DNA of 64,000 bases from Neobacillus sp. PS3-34 (GTDB lineage Bacteria > Bacillota > Bacilli > Bacillales > Cytobacillaceae): positions 558,001 through 622,000 of the forward strand of contig NZ_CP133267.1 in assembly GCF_030915465.1 (NCBI RefSeq), given 5' to 3'. The notes under the pieces were generated by a model. It made no database searches. It had not been told where the DNA came from and saw only the letters and a list, made by a program, of their open reading frames with translations. Made by a program: the position numbers and the translations under genes. This document shows, one piece after another, positions 48,183 to 58,338 of the stretch (position 1 is its first letter; each line of letters opens with the position of its first letter).

Positions 48183-48453
48183 CTACCTATTTACAAAGTT
48201 TGCATACTCCTCCTGGATAAATTCTTTTAATAATTGAAACTTTTCCTTCGAGTCAATGACTTCAAATGGTACATATACTTCGTTATTTTTTAATGGAAAA
48301 GTCCTCATTTCCCGAATATCAAAATGTAAAATCCCCTGAATTTGCTTTTGAACCATTTCCCCTTTTGCCGAATCCTTATTGCCTGGGGAGACATGCAGGA
48401 TCAAACACCTATATCGTTTATCACCCTGCAAAGTAGCGAACTTCGGCCTGCAT
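48183..48453 (-). pseudogene. Small hypothetical protein, one frameshift
   Basis: A frame coding RCLILHVSPGNKDSAKGEMV and VYVPFEVIDSKEKFQLLKEF joins upstream to MQAEVRYFAG if the G run at 48424-48426 is one base shorter. ATG at 48453 follows GGGG with seven-base spacing, giving about 89 residues. No family recognised. The clean join and ribosome site support one gene. Confidence 0.55.
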
Positions 48454-48562
48454 CATTCTTCCCCTGTCGACAAATTCATTGTTGTTAAAATTTTACTATA
48501 GTTTGAGAAAAGAAGGAAGATCTAGGTCTCTGTCCTCCAGATGTTATTAATTCTTATCAATG

Positions 48563-48591
48563 AAAAAGAGAAGTGCCTGGATTAGCACTTC
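48563..48591 (-). terminator. Terminator of the small Cys-ended peptide gene
   Basis: Minus strand: GAAGTGC (48591-48585) pairs with GCACTTC (48576-48570), then TTTTT. It stands 65 bases after the stop at 48656. Confidence 0.65.
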
Positions 48592-48655
48592 CCTACTTAC
48601 AGTTATTGATTTTAGCAGAAGTATTTTTAAAAAACTCCCTCGACACTCGGTTTTG

Positions 48656-48817
48656 TTACAACCCGCCACAGTTTGGCGAATTATTACAATCTCCTTCTGC
48701 AAAATCTGTACCCTTTTCAACAGACTCCAGTCCGTACCCCGTTTCGCTAATTTCAAGTTGTTGTTTGTTTTCAACCTTGTTTTGAGTTTCCTGATGTTTT
48801 TCTTTGTTTTCTCTCAT
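48656..48817 (-). CDS. Small hydrophilic peptide with C-terminal CNNSPNCGG motif
   Basis: ATG at 48817 lies seven bases after GGAGG; an ATG at 48823 is too close. 53 residues: a charged Glu/Lys/Gln N-terminal part (MRENKEKHQETQNKVENK), then EISETGYGLESVEKGTDF and the ending CNNSPNCGGL with two Cys. A terminator hairpin follows on the same strand, so a dedicated transcript is likely. I know no family. A leader-like acidic half and short Cys-containing tail resemble precursors of modified peptides, but no maturation enzyme is near. A small spore or redox protein is equally possible. Confidence 0.55.
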   Translation of the reverse strand: MRENKEKHQETQNKVENKQQLEISETGYGLESVEKGTDFAEGDCNNSPNCGGL

Positions 48818-48880
48818 TTTCATTCCTCCAGAGTTTTTTGTAGTCTTCTCTTAGAGGAATGAACTTATTCCTAGCTCGGG

Positions 48881-49614
48881 TCATTCCTGCCATTTTAAAA
48901 GTTCCTTTTCTTCTATCTGTTTTTCAAACGTTTCATCCCAGCGGCCCTGCCACGAATTCCAGACACGGACGTAAAAAGTATCTTGTTCTTGATTGTACAC
49001 TTGAAATTCCAGGCATGGAATGTGTTCGACTTTCTGCTGCTCAAAGCTATTTACAGCAGCGACTACTGTTTGAAAACCGTCTTCCTCTACTCCGATGTCT
49101 CTCTCGGTAATGACCTGCAGTATCCGGTTTGAATCCACTGGCCCCTGCTTGTTTGCATACCGGTAAAGAGGCAGTTCCTCTTCTGGTTTAGGCAAGGCCC
49201 GGCACGCATCTTCCCAAAATTCATCGTGGAGCGGGCTGTATGAAAGCAACGTCGACTCTTCTTCCAATTCCTCTTCCATAATTCCTGTCTTTAGCTGTCC
49301 GTGCCCCTTCTGTGTCAGCTTGTAGCTTCCATTTTCCAGCCGGATCAATCCCATGTGCTGCATTTTTTTCAATAATTCTTCAATGAAAAGTTCCTCTACC
49401 AGCAGCAGCTCTGACAAATTGGCAGCGCGACGGATTTGGCCTGCTCAAAAGTGAGCAGCATCATTTTCATGAGAATGTCCATTTTCGACCGCTTTACACG
49501 ATTAAACGCCACAGAATATGTGATCACCGGCATATGCCAAATAACCGAGTTCTTGATTTGGATAGCTGGATTTTTAAGCAAATCCGCACGTAATCGTTGA
49601 TTTAATTTATCCAT
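48881..49614 (-). pseudogene. Winged-helix partner of the helicase, one frameshift
   Basis: Two frames join into about 244 residues when one base is restored near 49425 (giving EQAKSV then AANLSELLLVEELF). Features: N-terminal segment with PVITYSVAFNRVKRSKMDIL, a winged-helix-like region ending GLIRLENGSYKLTQKGHGQL (about 95-115), a very acidic linker (MEEELEEES), and a C-terminal beta domain with VYNQEQDTFYVRVWNSWQGR. Its start (49614) overlaps the helicase stop by eight bases, so translation is coupled and the products probably work together. I do not recognise a named family. Confidence 0.6.
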
Positions 49615-52600
49615 GCAAACTCACCTCTTCAAGGGCTCGCAGTCCATCTTGTTTCTTTACTGTTTCCAATACGTGAGTATACATTTGTCTGGCACCTGAA
49701 TGCTTGGTTAGCTCGGTAAACATCTTCGTGCTGCCAATCATCACAAGCAGTTCTCTTGCTCTCGACAAAGCGACATTCAGCCTGCGATAATCTTTGGCAA
49801 AACCGATATCATCCTGTTTATTTTCGTGATTCCGTACCATACTTAACAGAATCACATCCATCTCCATCCCCTGGAATCGGTCCACTGTCCCCGTGCGGAT
49901 CGTTAAGTGGGGCAAGCGCAACTCCTGTTGAAGCATGCGGTCGATCCGTTTCACCTGTTCACCGTAATAACTGATGACGCCAATACTTTTCTTCTCATCG
50001 GCTTCCATTCTTCCAGCTTGCTTTGCCTCTCCCGCTGCCGCGTCCATTTCCATCAGCAATTCACCAATCCTCTTCAACTCTGCCGGATTGTACAGACTTT
50101 TTCCGCCTTTCATTCTTTCTTCAAAAAAGGCAGGCTCGTTCGGCATATCCAGCCACAGAAGATGATTTTGCCGCTGGATGAGCGGTGAGACAAGCTTGTG
50201 GTCCCGGTCTTGATCAGAGTTGGTTAAGCCGCACTGCAGCACTTCGTTTTCCTGCTTATAAAATGGCGTGATGGTTTCCATAATGTTTTCATGCATCCGA
50301 TATTGAATGGCCAGCATCGTTTTATTGGTTTTCGGCAGATTTTTAAACAAGCGCTCAAACAGCGACTCATTTAATAGCTTTTTAAGTTCGGCTTTTCCTT
50401 CAAAGTCTTCACTCTCTTCCGCCATTGCCTGCAAGGTTTCCTCAAGCGTATCGTCTCCCAATAGAGGCGGCAGCTGATGATGGTCGCCCACCAGTATGAC
50501 TTTCTTCCCTTTTAGCATCGGCAGCAAGAGCTCCGGTGGGGTTGCCTTTGATACTTCATCAATGATGACAACATCAAAAACAGGATAGCTTTCGATAAAA
50601 TCTTTGCGGGCGGAAGCCACACATGTTGTTCCAATCACATTCGCATGCTTCACATAAAGCTTCCTGATTTCATTCAGGTCATGTTCAGTTGCTTCTTCCA
50701 GCACCGATCGCCACATTCCTTGAACCGATTGGAACAGCGGAAGCTTCTGCTTTTCCTGTTTCAAAGACTCCCTGGTAAAAGAAATGCTCGCCAGCTGCTT
50801 TAATACCTCTTCATGCTCCCGTTCCGTGTCTGAAGAGAGAATTTCTTTTAGTGGTGCCAATTCAGCTTCGCTTTCTTTAAGCATACTGGAGAGATCTGCA
50901 AAGCGAGCTTCAATTTGGGTTTTTTTCTGCACTAAGTCCTGCAGCTGTAGGGTTTCTTGATCCCGCTTTTGGCAATTCCTTTCAACCCGCAGCTTGGCTT
51001 GTCCGTATTGCTCTTTCTTGTTCTGAAGTTCAAGCGCGTTGGCTTCTTTTTCACGAAGCAATTCCAATGCATTAGGAATGAATACTGCGGACTCCATCAT
51101 TTTCTTTTGCTGGCTTTGAAGAGAAATAAGCTTGGCAGTCTGCTCGTTCATCTCTCTTTGATACTTCTGCAGAATCATTTTATTTTCATCCAGGACAGGC
51201 TTTAACTGACCCAGCAATTCCTGTTTTAGCTGCTGAAGTGCTTCTTGTGCCATTTTTTTATCAGTATCATCGAGCTTTAACTTGTCTGCTTTTTGCCAAA
51301 TGTAATGTCTCCGGCCATATAGCCCCTTTAGTAATGCCGCAAGCCTCTGCGGATGAATGGTTGTATTTCCTTTTAATTCACTTCTCAGTTTGTCTAAAAT
51401 TTGGTCGATTTCCACAGCAGTCGCAGCTACGGGAGGCGTGTTTTTCAATTGTTGCTGCAGCTGGCCGTAATGCTGTCCCAAAAGCTGTTCAAGATAAGAA
51501 ATAGCAGGATTTAATTTTTCATTATATTCCTTTAACTTATCCAGCTGGCTTGTTCTTTCACGAAGCATGTCCAATTTTCCGATTAATGAATGAACCTGTA
51601 AAGAGCGGGTAAAGTTTTGCTCAAGCATGATCCACTTTAAGCTGTCGATTTTTTTAGCGGCTAAGATTCTTTCTGTTAAAGCTTCCTTCTGTTTCGTGAA
51701 GTCTTTCCATTTCTCACAGTTAGTTGAAGTCTCGTCAATGGTTTGTTTTATCTCATTAATATTTTCTTCAAGCTTCTGAAGGGCAACACTGTCTTGCAGA
51801 CGTACAATTTCTTGCTGATTGGCTTCCAGCTTTTTTTGAATGGAGTCACTATCCGGCTCTTCAGCCAGAAAAGATTCGTCTTTTTCAATGGTGTCATTCA
51901 ACAAACGAAGCGACTGTTCAATCTTCTTCAAAAACTGCCGGACTGTTTGCCTCTCCTGCTCTGCATCATGAATGTCTTTTTGAAGCTTTTCAATAATGGA
52001 CTGGATTTCGTCATACTGCTTCTGGGCATTCTTTTTTGCTTCAAGCTCCGCATTAACCCGTAAAAGCTCTTGCTCTAACCGCTCTTGTTCCTGTTCATTC
52101 GCCGCCCATTCTGAGTCTATTTCTGTAGTCCGATGTTTCCTGGCTTCAAATTGATTGGAAACTTCCTGAAACGTATGGTCTTTCCAATACTGTCCGACAT
52201 TTTCCTCGATGAACTTTTTGCCTTCTTCTTCAATGCTTTCCGTTCGCCCGACTCGGAGAATTCGGATATCCTTGTTTGCCAGCAATCGGCCGAGGGCATT
52301 GTCGACTGCCAAATTTGACTGCGAGGCAACCAGCGTGCGCAGCCCAGCCTTTGCATTTTGAAGGCAGATCTCTGAAATAACAGTTGTTTTCCCTGTTCCG
52401 GGCGGCCTTGAATGACATATAAGTCTTCAGCGGACATGGCGCCTGTGACAGCAGCTTGCTGGAACTCGTTCAATCGATTGTGGAATTGCAGATTTGCCTG
52501 CTTTTTCACCTCTTTGACCGGCGGCTTGTTTTCAAATAAAAGGCGTTCCAGCTCAGGATTCGCGGCCAAACCGCTTTCCAACTGCTTAAACCCTTGCCGC

Positions 52601-53394
52601 AGCCTTTTTACCTGGCTTAAGGTGGCAAAATTGCTAAAGACAACTTCCCTGGGATGTACATCAAGTCTTTGCCTGCGGGCATGTTCCTCCATATAACCGT
52701 GCAATTCCACCTCAACCGAAGAAGCGGAACGATTCGCTTTCAGAACTTTTCCAATATCCTTGTCCATTCCCTTTAGCTTGACACTCATATCCTTGAGTGA
52801 CTTCCATTCCTGTTCCTTCAGCTGACAGCCCGTTATTTTTACCCGACTGAAATCATCATTGAATATCAGTGCTGAATAGCGGGAGGTTATATCAGGAATA
52901 TCCGCGGATTGCTCCTGAATTTTGAGGTAACCTTCCCAACTCGCAATCCGCTTTTTCACGTATAGTGAACTTTCCTGGAGAACCGGCATGTTGTGAATCA
53001 AGTTCAGTAACTCAAACGGTATCGATCCGCTGCTTTGAACATTTAAGTCAAATATGAAATCTGCCGAGATGCGCCAATTGGATGCCAAGGGTATATGCAC
53101 CGGTCTCGTCGTCACATTCGTCACCACAAACTGATCCTGCTTTACCAAACAATGCAGAACCACAACAAATCGATCGAACTTGTCTGCAAGCCTTTCGTTT
53201 CTCTTAATGTCAAAAAACAAGGCAGCCGTAACAAGGCCATCTCCAGATTGCGGATACTTTTCTATATAAACATGATACGATTTCTCCAATAAAAAAAACG
53301 ATCGCTCATCCAACCCAAGCTCTCGCATTTTATCCTTTGCCTTATTGGTCAAGGTTATCGGACAACGATATGTCGTATTTTGTGCCTTTATCAT
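49607..53394 (-). pseudogene. Large SF1 (UPF1/DNA2-like) helicase with coiled-coil insert, one frameshift
   Basis: Two overlapping frames join into about 1262 residues. One base is missing at about 52405, inside motif I; restoring it changes GRPEQGK to a perfect GPPGTGKTT followed by ASQSNLAVDNA (motif Ia). N-terminal 300 residues: beta-rich, unrecognised. Motif I is near residue 330. A coiled coil of about 550 Glu/Gln/Lys-rich residues then intervenes. Motif II VVIIDEVSKATPPE (about 940), III LVGDHHQLPPLL, IV QYRMHENI, V TVDRFQGMEMDVILLSMVR, VI VALSRARELLVMIG. It would move on or unwind nucleic acid using ATP. The insert suggests an extended SMC-like arm. A winged-helix gene overlaps its 3' end. 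Confidence 0.8.
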
Positions 53395-53668
53395 ATGTCC
53401 ACCTGCTTCTCCAATAATAAAACGTTTTTTATGAATTTTTATCTAAAAGATAGTTTAATAGCTAGGTTATTATAGCATATTGGTTATCCAACAGATAGGC
53501 AGGATTAATGTCCCATTACCAGGTGAAAAATGTACCGGAACTTTATAATAAGCAAGAGTGCCTTATCCACTACTTATCTAACTAGACACGATTTACTTTA
53601 ATTTAAAAAAACCTAATCTTACAATTAAATAGCAGCCCCATAACTAGAGCTGCTCACTAAAATATTTC

Positions 53669-53911
53669 TTAATTAATCTTCTTTTCCTTTATTGCCAATT
53701 TTGCTTCCATTAAATCAATCTTTTCTTTGTGGCCATGCTTTTGTAGTAAATGTAATAAATTGCTTCCATTTAACAAAGTGAGCGGTTTATCCTTTGCAAA
53801 ATTATATGCATCTGGACCAAAATCTGCAGTGGATACCAAAATACCTTTTGTAGCACCTTCATTCTTAACTGTTCCATATAAGTCTCTTTGAACAAGTACG
53901 CACTTTTTCAT
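53669..53911 (-). pseudogene. Restriction endonuclease-like C-terminal remnant
   Basis: An 80-residue frame. From about residue 9 it reads LYGTVKNEGATKGILVSTAD then FGPDAYNFAKDKPLTLL and NLLHLLQKHG, typical of the end of Mrr-like/DUF2034 restriction endonucleases of Bacillus. The catalytic N-terminal two thirds are missing and the first few residues are unlike the family. Remnant of a defence gene next to the helicase module. Upstream 53395-53668 shows no gene. Confidence 0.6.
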
Positions 53912-54069
53912 TACATAGTGTAAAAAACTATACAGTAAAATTTATATAGTTTCCCCTACCCTATTTTATTAGTATAAAAAAATCTTTTTTTTTCATACTA
54001 AAAGGAAGAATTACCATTACAATTTTTCTAGAGTGAACAAATGGCAGCTTATATCAGTGGGGGATGTTT

Positions 54070-55546
54070 ATGTTTTGGAAAAAGGGTAAAAGCATTGCTA
54101 ATGATAGTAGTGACACACAACAACCTGTGCAAAGGAAGATCTCACTAGACTCTCTAAAACAGGTTTTAGACAATATGCACGATGTAGAGATAATCGAACG
54201 CACTACACTTAACGATCAAAAAGTTGTCTTAATCTATTTAAGAACCTTAATTGACCAGGATCGTTTGAATGAATCGATAATAGAACCTGTTATCCGATGT
54301 CCACATTCCATGATTTACGAAAGCATAGCCACACCTAAAGTAATGAAGATCCAATCACTTGAAGAGGCACAGAAATTACTCCTCACCGGTGCTGTACTTC
54401 TGAATGATTGTATCCAAGAACAATGGTTGGTCATTCCTCTTCCTAGCGAATTAAGTAGGGGGATTGAAACCTCTGAAACAGAAACAATTTTATACGGTGC
54501 AAAAGATAGTTTCACTGAACAATTAGAACCAAATATCACCCTCATACGCAGAAGACTTCCTATTACTGAATTAAAAACAGAGAAATATAAAGTAGGTTCA
54601 TTAAGTGAAACAACGGTTGTCCTAATGTACATAGACGGGTTGACCAATCCTGAATATATATCAATAGCAAGAAAGAAAATCTCTGAAATTAACTTTGATT
54701 TATCGATTCATCCCAGGTAGCGGCATTTATGGAGGAACATCATCACAGTATTTTTCCACAATTCCAACAAACTGACCGCCCAGATGTTTGTTCTTATTCC
54801 TTAGGGCTCGGTAAATTAACTATCTTGGTAGAGAACACACCGTTTGTATTAATTGCACCAATCACCTTTTTTCACCTTTTCCAATCACCTGAAGATTATA
54901 TTAATCGTTGGCCGGTTGCAAGTTTTTTAAGAGTTATTCGATATTTTAGCTTTTTGCTGTCCGTCACACTGATACCATTTTATGTTGCACTAACAACCCA
55001 CCATTATCAAATGATTCCCTTACAAATACTATTTGTTTTAGTGGAATCTAGAAGTAAACTACCTTTTACACCATTTTGGGAAGCATTAGTGATGTTAACT
55101 ATTCTTGAAATCATAAAAGAAGCGAGTTTACGGATGCCGACCAAATCAAGTCAAACCTTAGGGGTGATTGGTGGTATAGTTATCGGTCAAGCAGCGGTTC
55201 AAGCGGGTTTTGCGAGCAAAGTATTAATTGTATTAGTTTGTATTTCAACGATCTCCTCATTTTTAGTACCAAACTATTTGATGACGAAGGCAAATACACT
55301 CATTCAATTTGGTTTTCTTCTCCTTTCATCCTTTTTTGGTGTTTTTGGCATTGCCATGGGAGCTGTTGCCATTTTGGCACATCTAAATAGTCTTACTTCC
55401 TTAAAACAACCCTATTTTTCACCAATTGCTCCATTTTACTGGAAGGACTGGATCGATCTCTTTATTAGAGGCCTTTAATAAAGATGAAATCCCGTCCGGA
55501 TCATTTACACCCTTTACAGAAATGGAGATACAAACGAAGGATGTGA
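54070..55546 (+). pseudogene. Spore germination receptor A subunit (GerAA family), two frameshifts
   Basis: ATG at 54070 lies six bases after GGGGG. The soluble N-terminal domain (LDNMHDVEIIERTTLNDQKV; AQKLLLTGAVLLND) runs to about residue 215; the membrane part has FPQFQQTDRPDVCSYSLGLG, FHLFQSPEDYINRWP, SFLRVIRYFSFL and IFGV-like helices. One T is missing near 54700 (restored: NFDFIDSSQVAAFMEEH) and one G near 55470 (restored: FIRGPLIKMKSRPDHLHPLQ), placing the true stop at 55544-55546. The A subunit of a Ger(x) receptor sits in the spore inner membrane and starts germination with B and C subunits. First gene of the operon; expected under forespore SigG, but no promoter was assigned. Confidence 0.87.
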
Positions 55547-55553
55547 TTCAAAG

Positions 55554-56675
55554 TTGACCACATTTTCCTTATTTGATAAATCATCTAAATTGGACGGAAT
55601 CTATGCCTTTTTCATCGTCAACCGTTTCCAAATGCTTTACCTATTTTTTTTAATGCCTACCTACTTATTACACCCGTTTATGATTTGGGTCATTGTTGCA
55701 ATGGCAATCTTTTCCCAACTCAATATAATGCTGTTATGCAAATGGCTAGAATCAAATTATGCTAAAAAGGGATATCAAGGTTTTGTAGAGCTTTTTGGTG
55801 TTCGAATGGTAAGGCTTTTGACTTTTATAGGCCTTATATTGATACTAATCAAAATAACGGTGATCACACTCGGATACTTAGAAGTCATTCATGATTTTAT
55901 TTTCCCATCTATGAATTCAAATTGGATTATTTTTTTCATTCTTCTTACGAGCTCCTATGTTACTTCACGAGGAATGAAAAATACCATACGGTTTGTGGTA
56001 ATTGTTTTTTTATGCGTTTTTTGGATAATTTTTTTATATGTTCCCTTTTTTATTCCACCTATCGCTGCATTACATGATTTGTATCCCTTGATACCAACAA
56101 AGTGGACAACTGATTCATGGAAAGGATTGTTACTCATTTGGTCTTCATATTCAGGACCAGAGTATTTAATCTGTTTAATTCCTTGGATCAACCCACAACA
56201 AAAAATGAGGAAATATTTAACCTATGCGAATGCTCTTTCTACTTCAGAGTATTTGCTATTGTTTATTGCGAGTTTATTCTTTTTCGGTTCAAATTATTTA
56301 GGTAAAACTAAATACCCTATTATTCATATGATTCGATACTTACAATCTCCCATGTTTGAACGACTGGATATTATCCTGATTTCACTACATATGTTTTTAT
56401 TGGTGTTTGCTATATCAATTTTCTTGTTATGTATATATGGGGCCACAAGAATCATCCTAAAAAAAACAAGTACCCAACCTTCACGTATGGGTTTTGCTGT
56501 CACTTGTATTATGTTATTTCTCTGCTTTGTAATTGTGAATAATTGGATTTGGTCCACTGAAACGGAACAGAATATTCTCCTGAATATTCAAATTTGGTTA
56601 AGTGGAATAACTTACTTTATGGTCCCAACATTCTTGCTCCTATTGACAAAGCTAAAAGGGCGTGTAAAAGCATGA
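55554..56675 (+). CDS. Spore germination receptor B subunit (GerAB family permease)
   Basis: 373 residues starting at TTG 55554, with AAGGA a little far upstream. Ten hydrophobic segments of the amino-acid/polyamine permease fold. Signatures include YAFFIVNRFQMLYLFFLMP and SYSGPEYLICLIPWINPQQK. B subunits bind the germinant (for example L-amino acids) in the spore inner membrane. Seven bases after the restored gerAA stop, and its own stop overlaps the gerAC start in ATGA. Confidence 0.9.
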   Translation: MTTFSLFDKSSKLDGIYAFFIVNRFQMLYLFFLMPTYLLHPFMIWVIVAMAIFSQLNIMLLCKWLESNYAKKGYQGFVELFGVRMVRLLTFIGLILILIKITVITLGYLEVIHDFIFPSMNSNWIIFFILLTSSYVTSRGMKNTIRFVVIVFLCVFWIIFLYVPFFIPPIAALHDLYPLIPTKWTTDSWKGLLLIWSSYSGPEYLICLIPWINPQQKMRKYLTYANALSTSEYLLLFIASLFFFGSNYLGKTKYPIIHMIRYLQSPMFERLDIILISLHMFLLVFAISIFLLCIYGATRIILKKTSTQPSRMGFAVTCIMLFLCFVIVNNWIWSTETEQNILLNIQIWLSGITYFMVPTFLLLLTKLKGRVKA

Positions 56676-57763
56676 GACGAAAGAAAATGCTTTTAGTTTG
56701 GGGAATCTTTGTTTCATTAGTCATGATTCCAGGATGTGCCCCATTTGTTGAGAACAACACAATTGAAGATATTGCTCCTGTCACTTTTTGGTCAATTAGT
56801 AAAGGCGAAAAAGGAAAAATAAAAATGAGTACATTAGTCCCTCCATTAGTAAATGAGCCAAAAAGCTTATTAACACTAGAAGTTGATCTCCTTAAACAGG
56901 GATGAAAAGACTTTAATTTAAGATATTATCGTGAATTGAAGGTTGGACAACTCCGTATGTTTTTAATTCATGAGGAATTAGCGAAACAAGGGATTATTCA
57001 GTTGATTAACACGCTATTGACAGACTATGATATTTCGCAACGATTGTATTTAGTAATCGTTAAAGGTAATTTTGACGATTATATTAACAGACAAGCAAAG
57101 AAGCAAGAAAACCTTGATTATTACCTGTATCGGATGCTAAAACACTATGAGAGGAAAAAACAAGGTGAAATGACCATTGTCAATTTGCATGAATATAAAA
57201 ATAAGCTGTTTTCACCATTTTCAGATCCCGTTCTTCCTGTTTTCAAAGTAGCGAAAAATAACTTTATTTACGAGGGGACTGCTTTTTTTAGCAATGATAA
57301 ATTAATTGAAACGGTCACAAGTACCGAAGATCAAATATTTCAACTTCTTGACAACGATCACTATTTGAAGTTTTTTCCAATACCCAAATTAGATGTGGTT
57401 ATTGGACATCTACGCTCAAGAGTAAATGTGGATTTAGATAAAAATCTTTCCCTAGTTACAATAAACGTGAAATTAAATGGAAGAATTGAGGAATATCAAG
57501 GTAATAAAAATATCCTCAACGGAAATGAACTGATGCAGCTTCATAAGGAAATTAAAACTGAATTAGAAATGAAAACTACGGACCTCATAAAAAAAATGCA
57601 AGAGCTGAAGGTGGATCCTCTTCAAATCGGGACACACACCATTAGCCCCTTTTCCAAACCCATCAGCGAAAAGGTATGGTTAGCCACTTGGGGAAAAATG
57701 AAAATAAAAGTTAATTATCAGCTTTATTTTGAGGCATTACAAAATACTAAAAATAATTATTAA
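56672..57763 (+). pseudogene. Spore germination receptor C subunit (GerAC family lipoprotein), in-frame stop
   Basis: ATG at 56672 overlaps the gerAB stop by four bases. A lipoprotein signal ends in the lipobox IPGC (about residue 22). An in-frame TGA at 56903-56905 (codon 78) interrupts LEVDLLKQG*KDFNLRYYRE; no frame change occurs and the rest (GQLRMFLIHEELAKQG, FIYEGTAFFSNDKL, IGTHTISPFSKPISEKVW) is normal for the family. A Ser TCA to TGA change is the simplest cause. C subunits are outer-leaflet lipoproteins required for receptor function, so a true stop would inactivate the receptor. Confidence 0.87.
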
Positions 57764-57777
57764 ATTATCATGAAAAG

Positions 57778-57806
57778 AGGTTGACCCCCTTCGCCGGAGT
57801 CAACCT
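57778..57806. terminator. Bidirectional terminator between gerAC and hxlR-type gene
   Basis: AGGTTGAC (57778-57785) pairs with GTCAACCT (57799-57806), extended by CCC/CCGG pairing around TTCG. It lies between convergent genes. T tracts are short. Confidence 0.65.
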
Positions 57807-57824
57807 TAGATTACCAGTGAAAAT

Positions 57825-58190
57825 TTACCTAATCGACTCTTGTCTTACTAAAGGATTCAACCCAGCAGTTTCCATATAATCTTTCCCCCAGTTATACATA
57901 GCATCGAGAATCGGCATCAAGCTTCTTCCTTGTTCCGTAATGGAGTATTCTACTTTTGGAGGAACTACGGGATAGACTTCGCGTTTTACAATCAAGTCTT
58001 CTTCCAGTTCTCGCAATTGATTAACTAGCATTCTCTGCGTAATCCCTGGCATAAGAGCTTTCAGTTCACCAAATCGCTTCGTTCCCTCTTTTCCTAGATG
58101 CCATAGTATAAGCATCTTCCATTTACCACCGATAACGGAAAGAGTTAATTCTTTTTCACAATTAAACATCTTATCCTGCATTCGCGACAT
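57825..58190 (-). CDS. hxlR: HxlR family transcriptional regulator
   Basis: 121 residues, one winged helix. The N-terminal [20 protein letters not shown] and [20 protein letters not shown] are very like Bacillus HxlR, including the single conserved Cys (residue 10), which in HxlR/YodB-type proteins senses formaldehyde or electrophiles. [17 protein letters not shown] is the recognition helix region. GGAGGTGA precedes the ATG. In B. subtilis HxlR activates hxlAB; those genes are absent here and the divergent neighbour is a zinc-free MDR reductase, so the target may differ. Confidence 0.9.
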   Translation of the reverse strand: MSRMQDKMFNCEKELTLSVIGGKWKMLILWHLGKEGTKRFGELKALMPGITQRMLVNQLRELEEDLIVKREVYPVVPPKVEYSITEQGRSLMPILDAMYNWGKDYMETAGLNPLVRQESIR

Positions 58191-58222
58191 TTCACTTCAC
58201 CTCCATATTTATTATAACCCAC

Positions 58223-58289
58223 AGTATACTTTTTTCACTATATAAAATAAAAGTATGTACTTGTAATATCCTTCCATACATTATATATT
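58223..58289 (+). promoter_or_regulatory. Promoter and inverted-repeat operator of the yhfP-like gene
   Basis: AGTATACTTTT (58223-58233) and AAAAGTATGTACT (58249-58261) form an inverted repeat, immediately before -35 TTGTAA (58261-58266), 17-base spacer and -10 TATATT (58284-58289). The site lies between divergent genes, where HxlR would act as activator of the reductase and possibly of itself. Confidence 0.65.
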
Positions 58290-58338
58290 AGCAGTGAATA
58301 TATAATTCTATTCTGCTGTTCAAGAAAGGAGTTAAAGA

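Noticed and set aside
48547..48774. 75-residue minus-strand protein
   Set aside because: It overlaps the 53-residue peptide gene in another frame, lacks a ribosome site and runs through the terminator hairpin.
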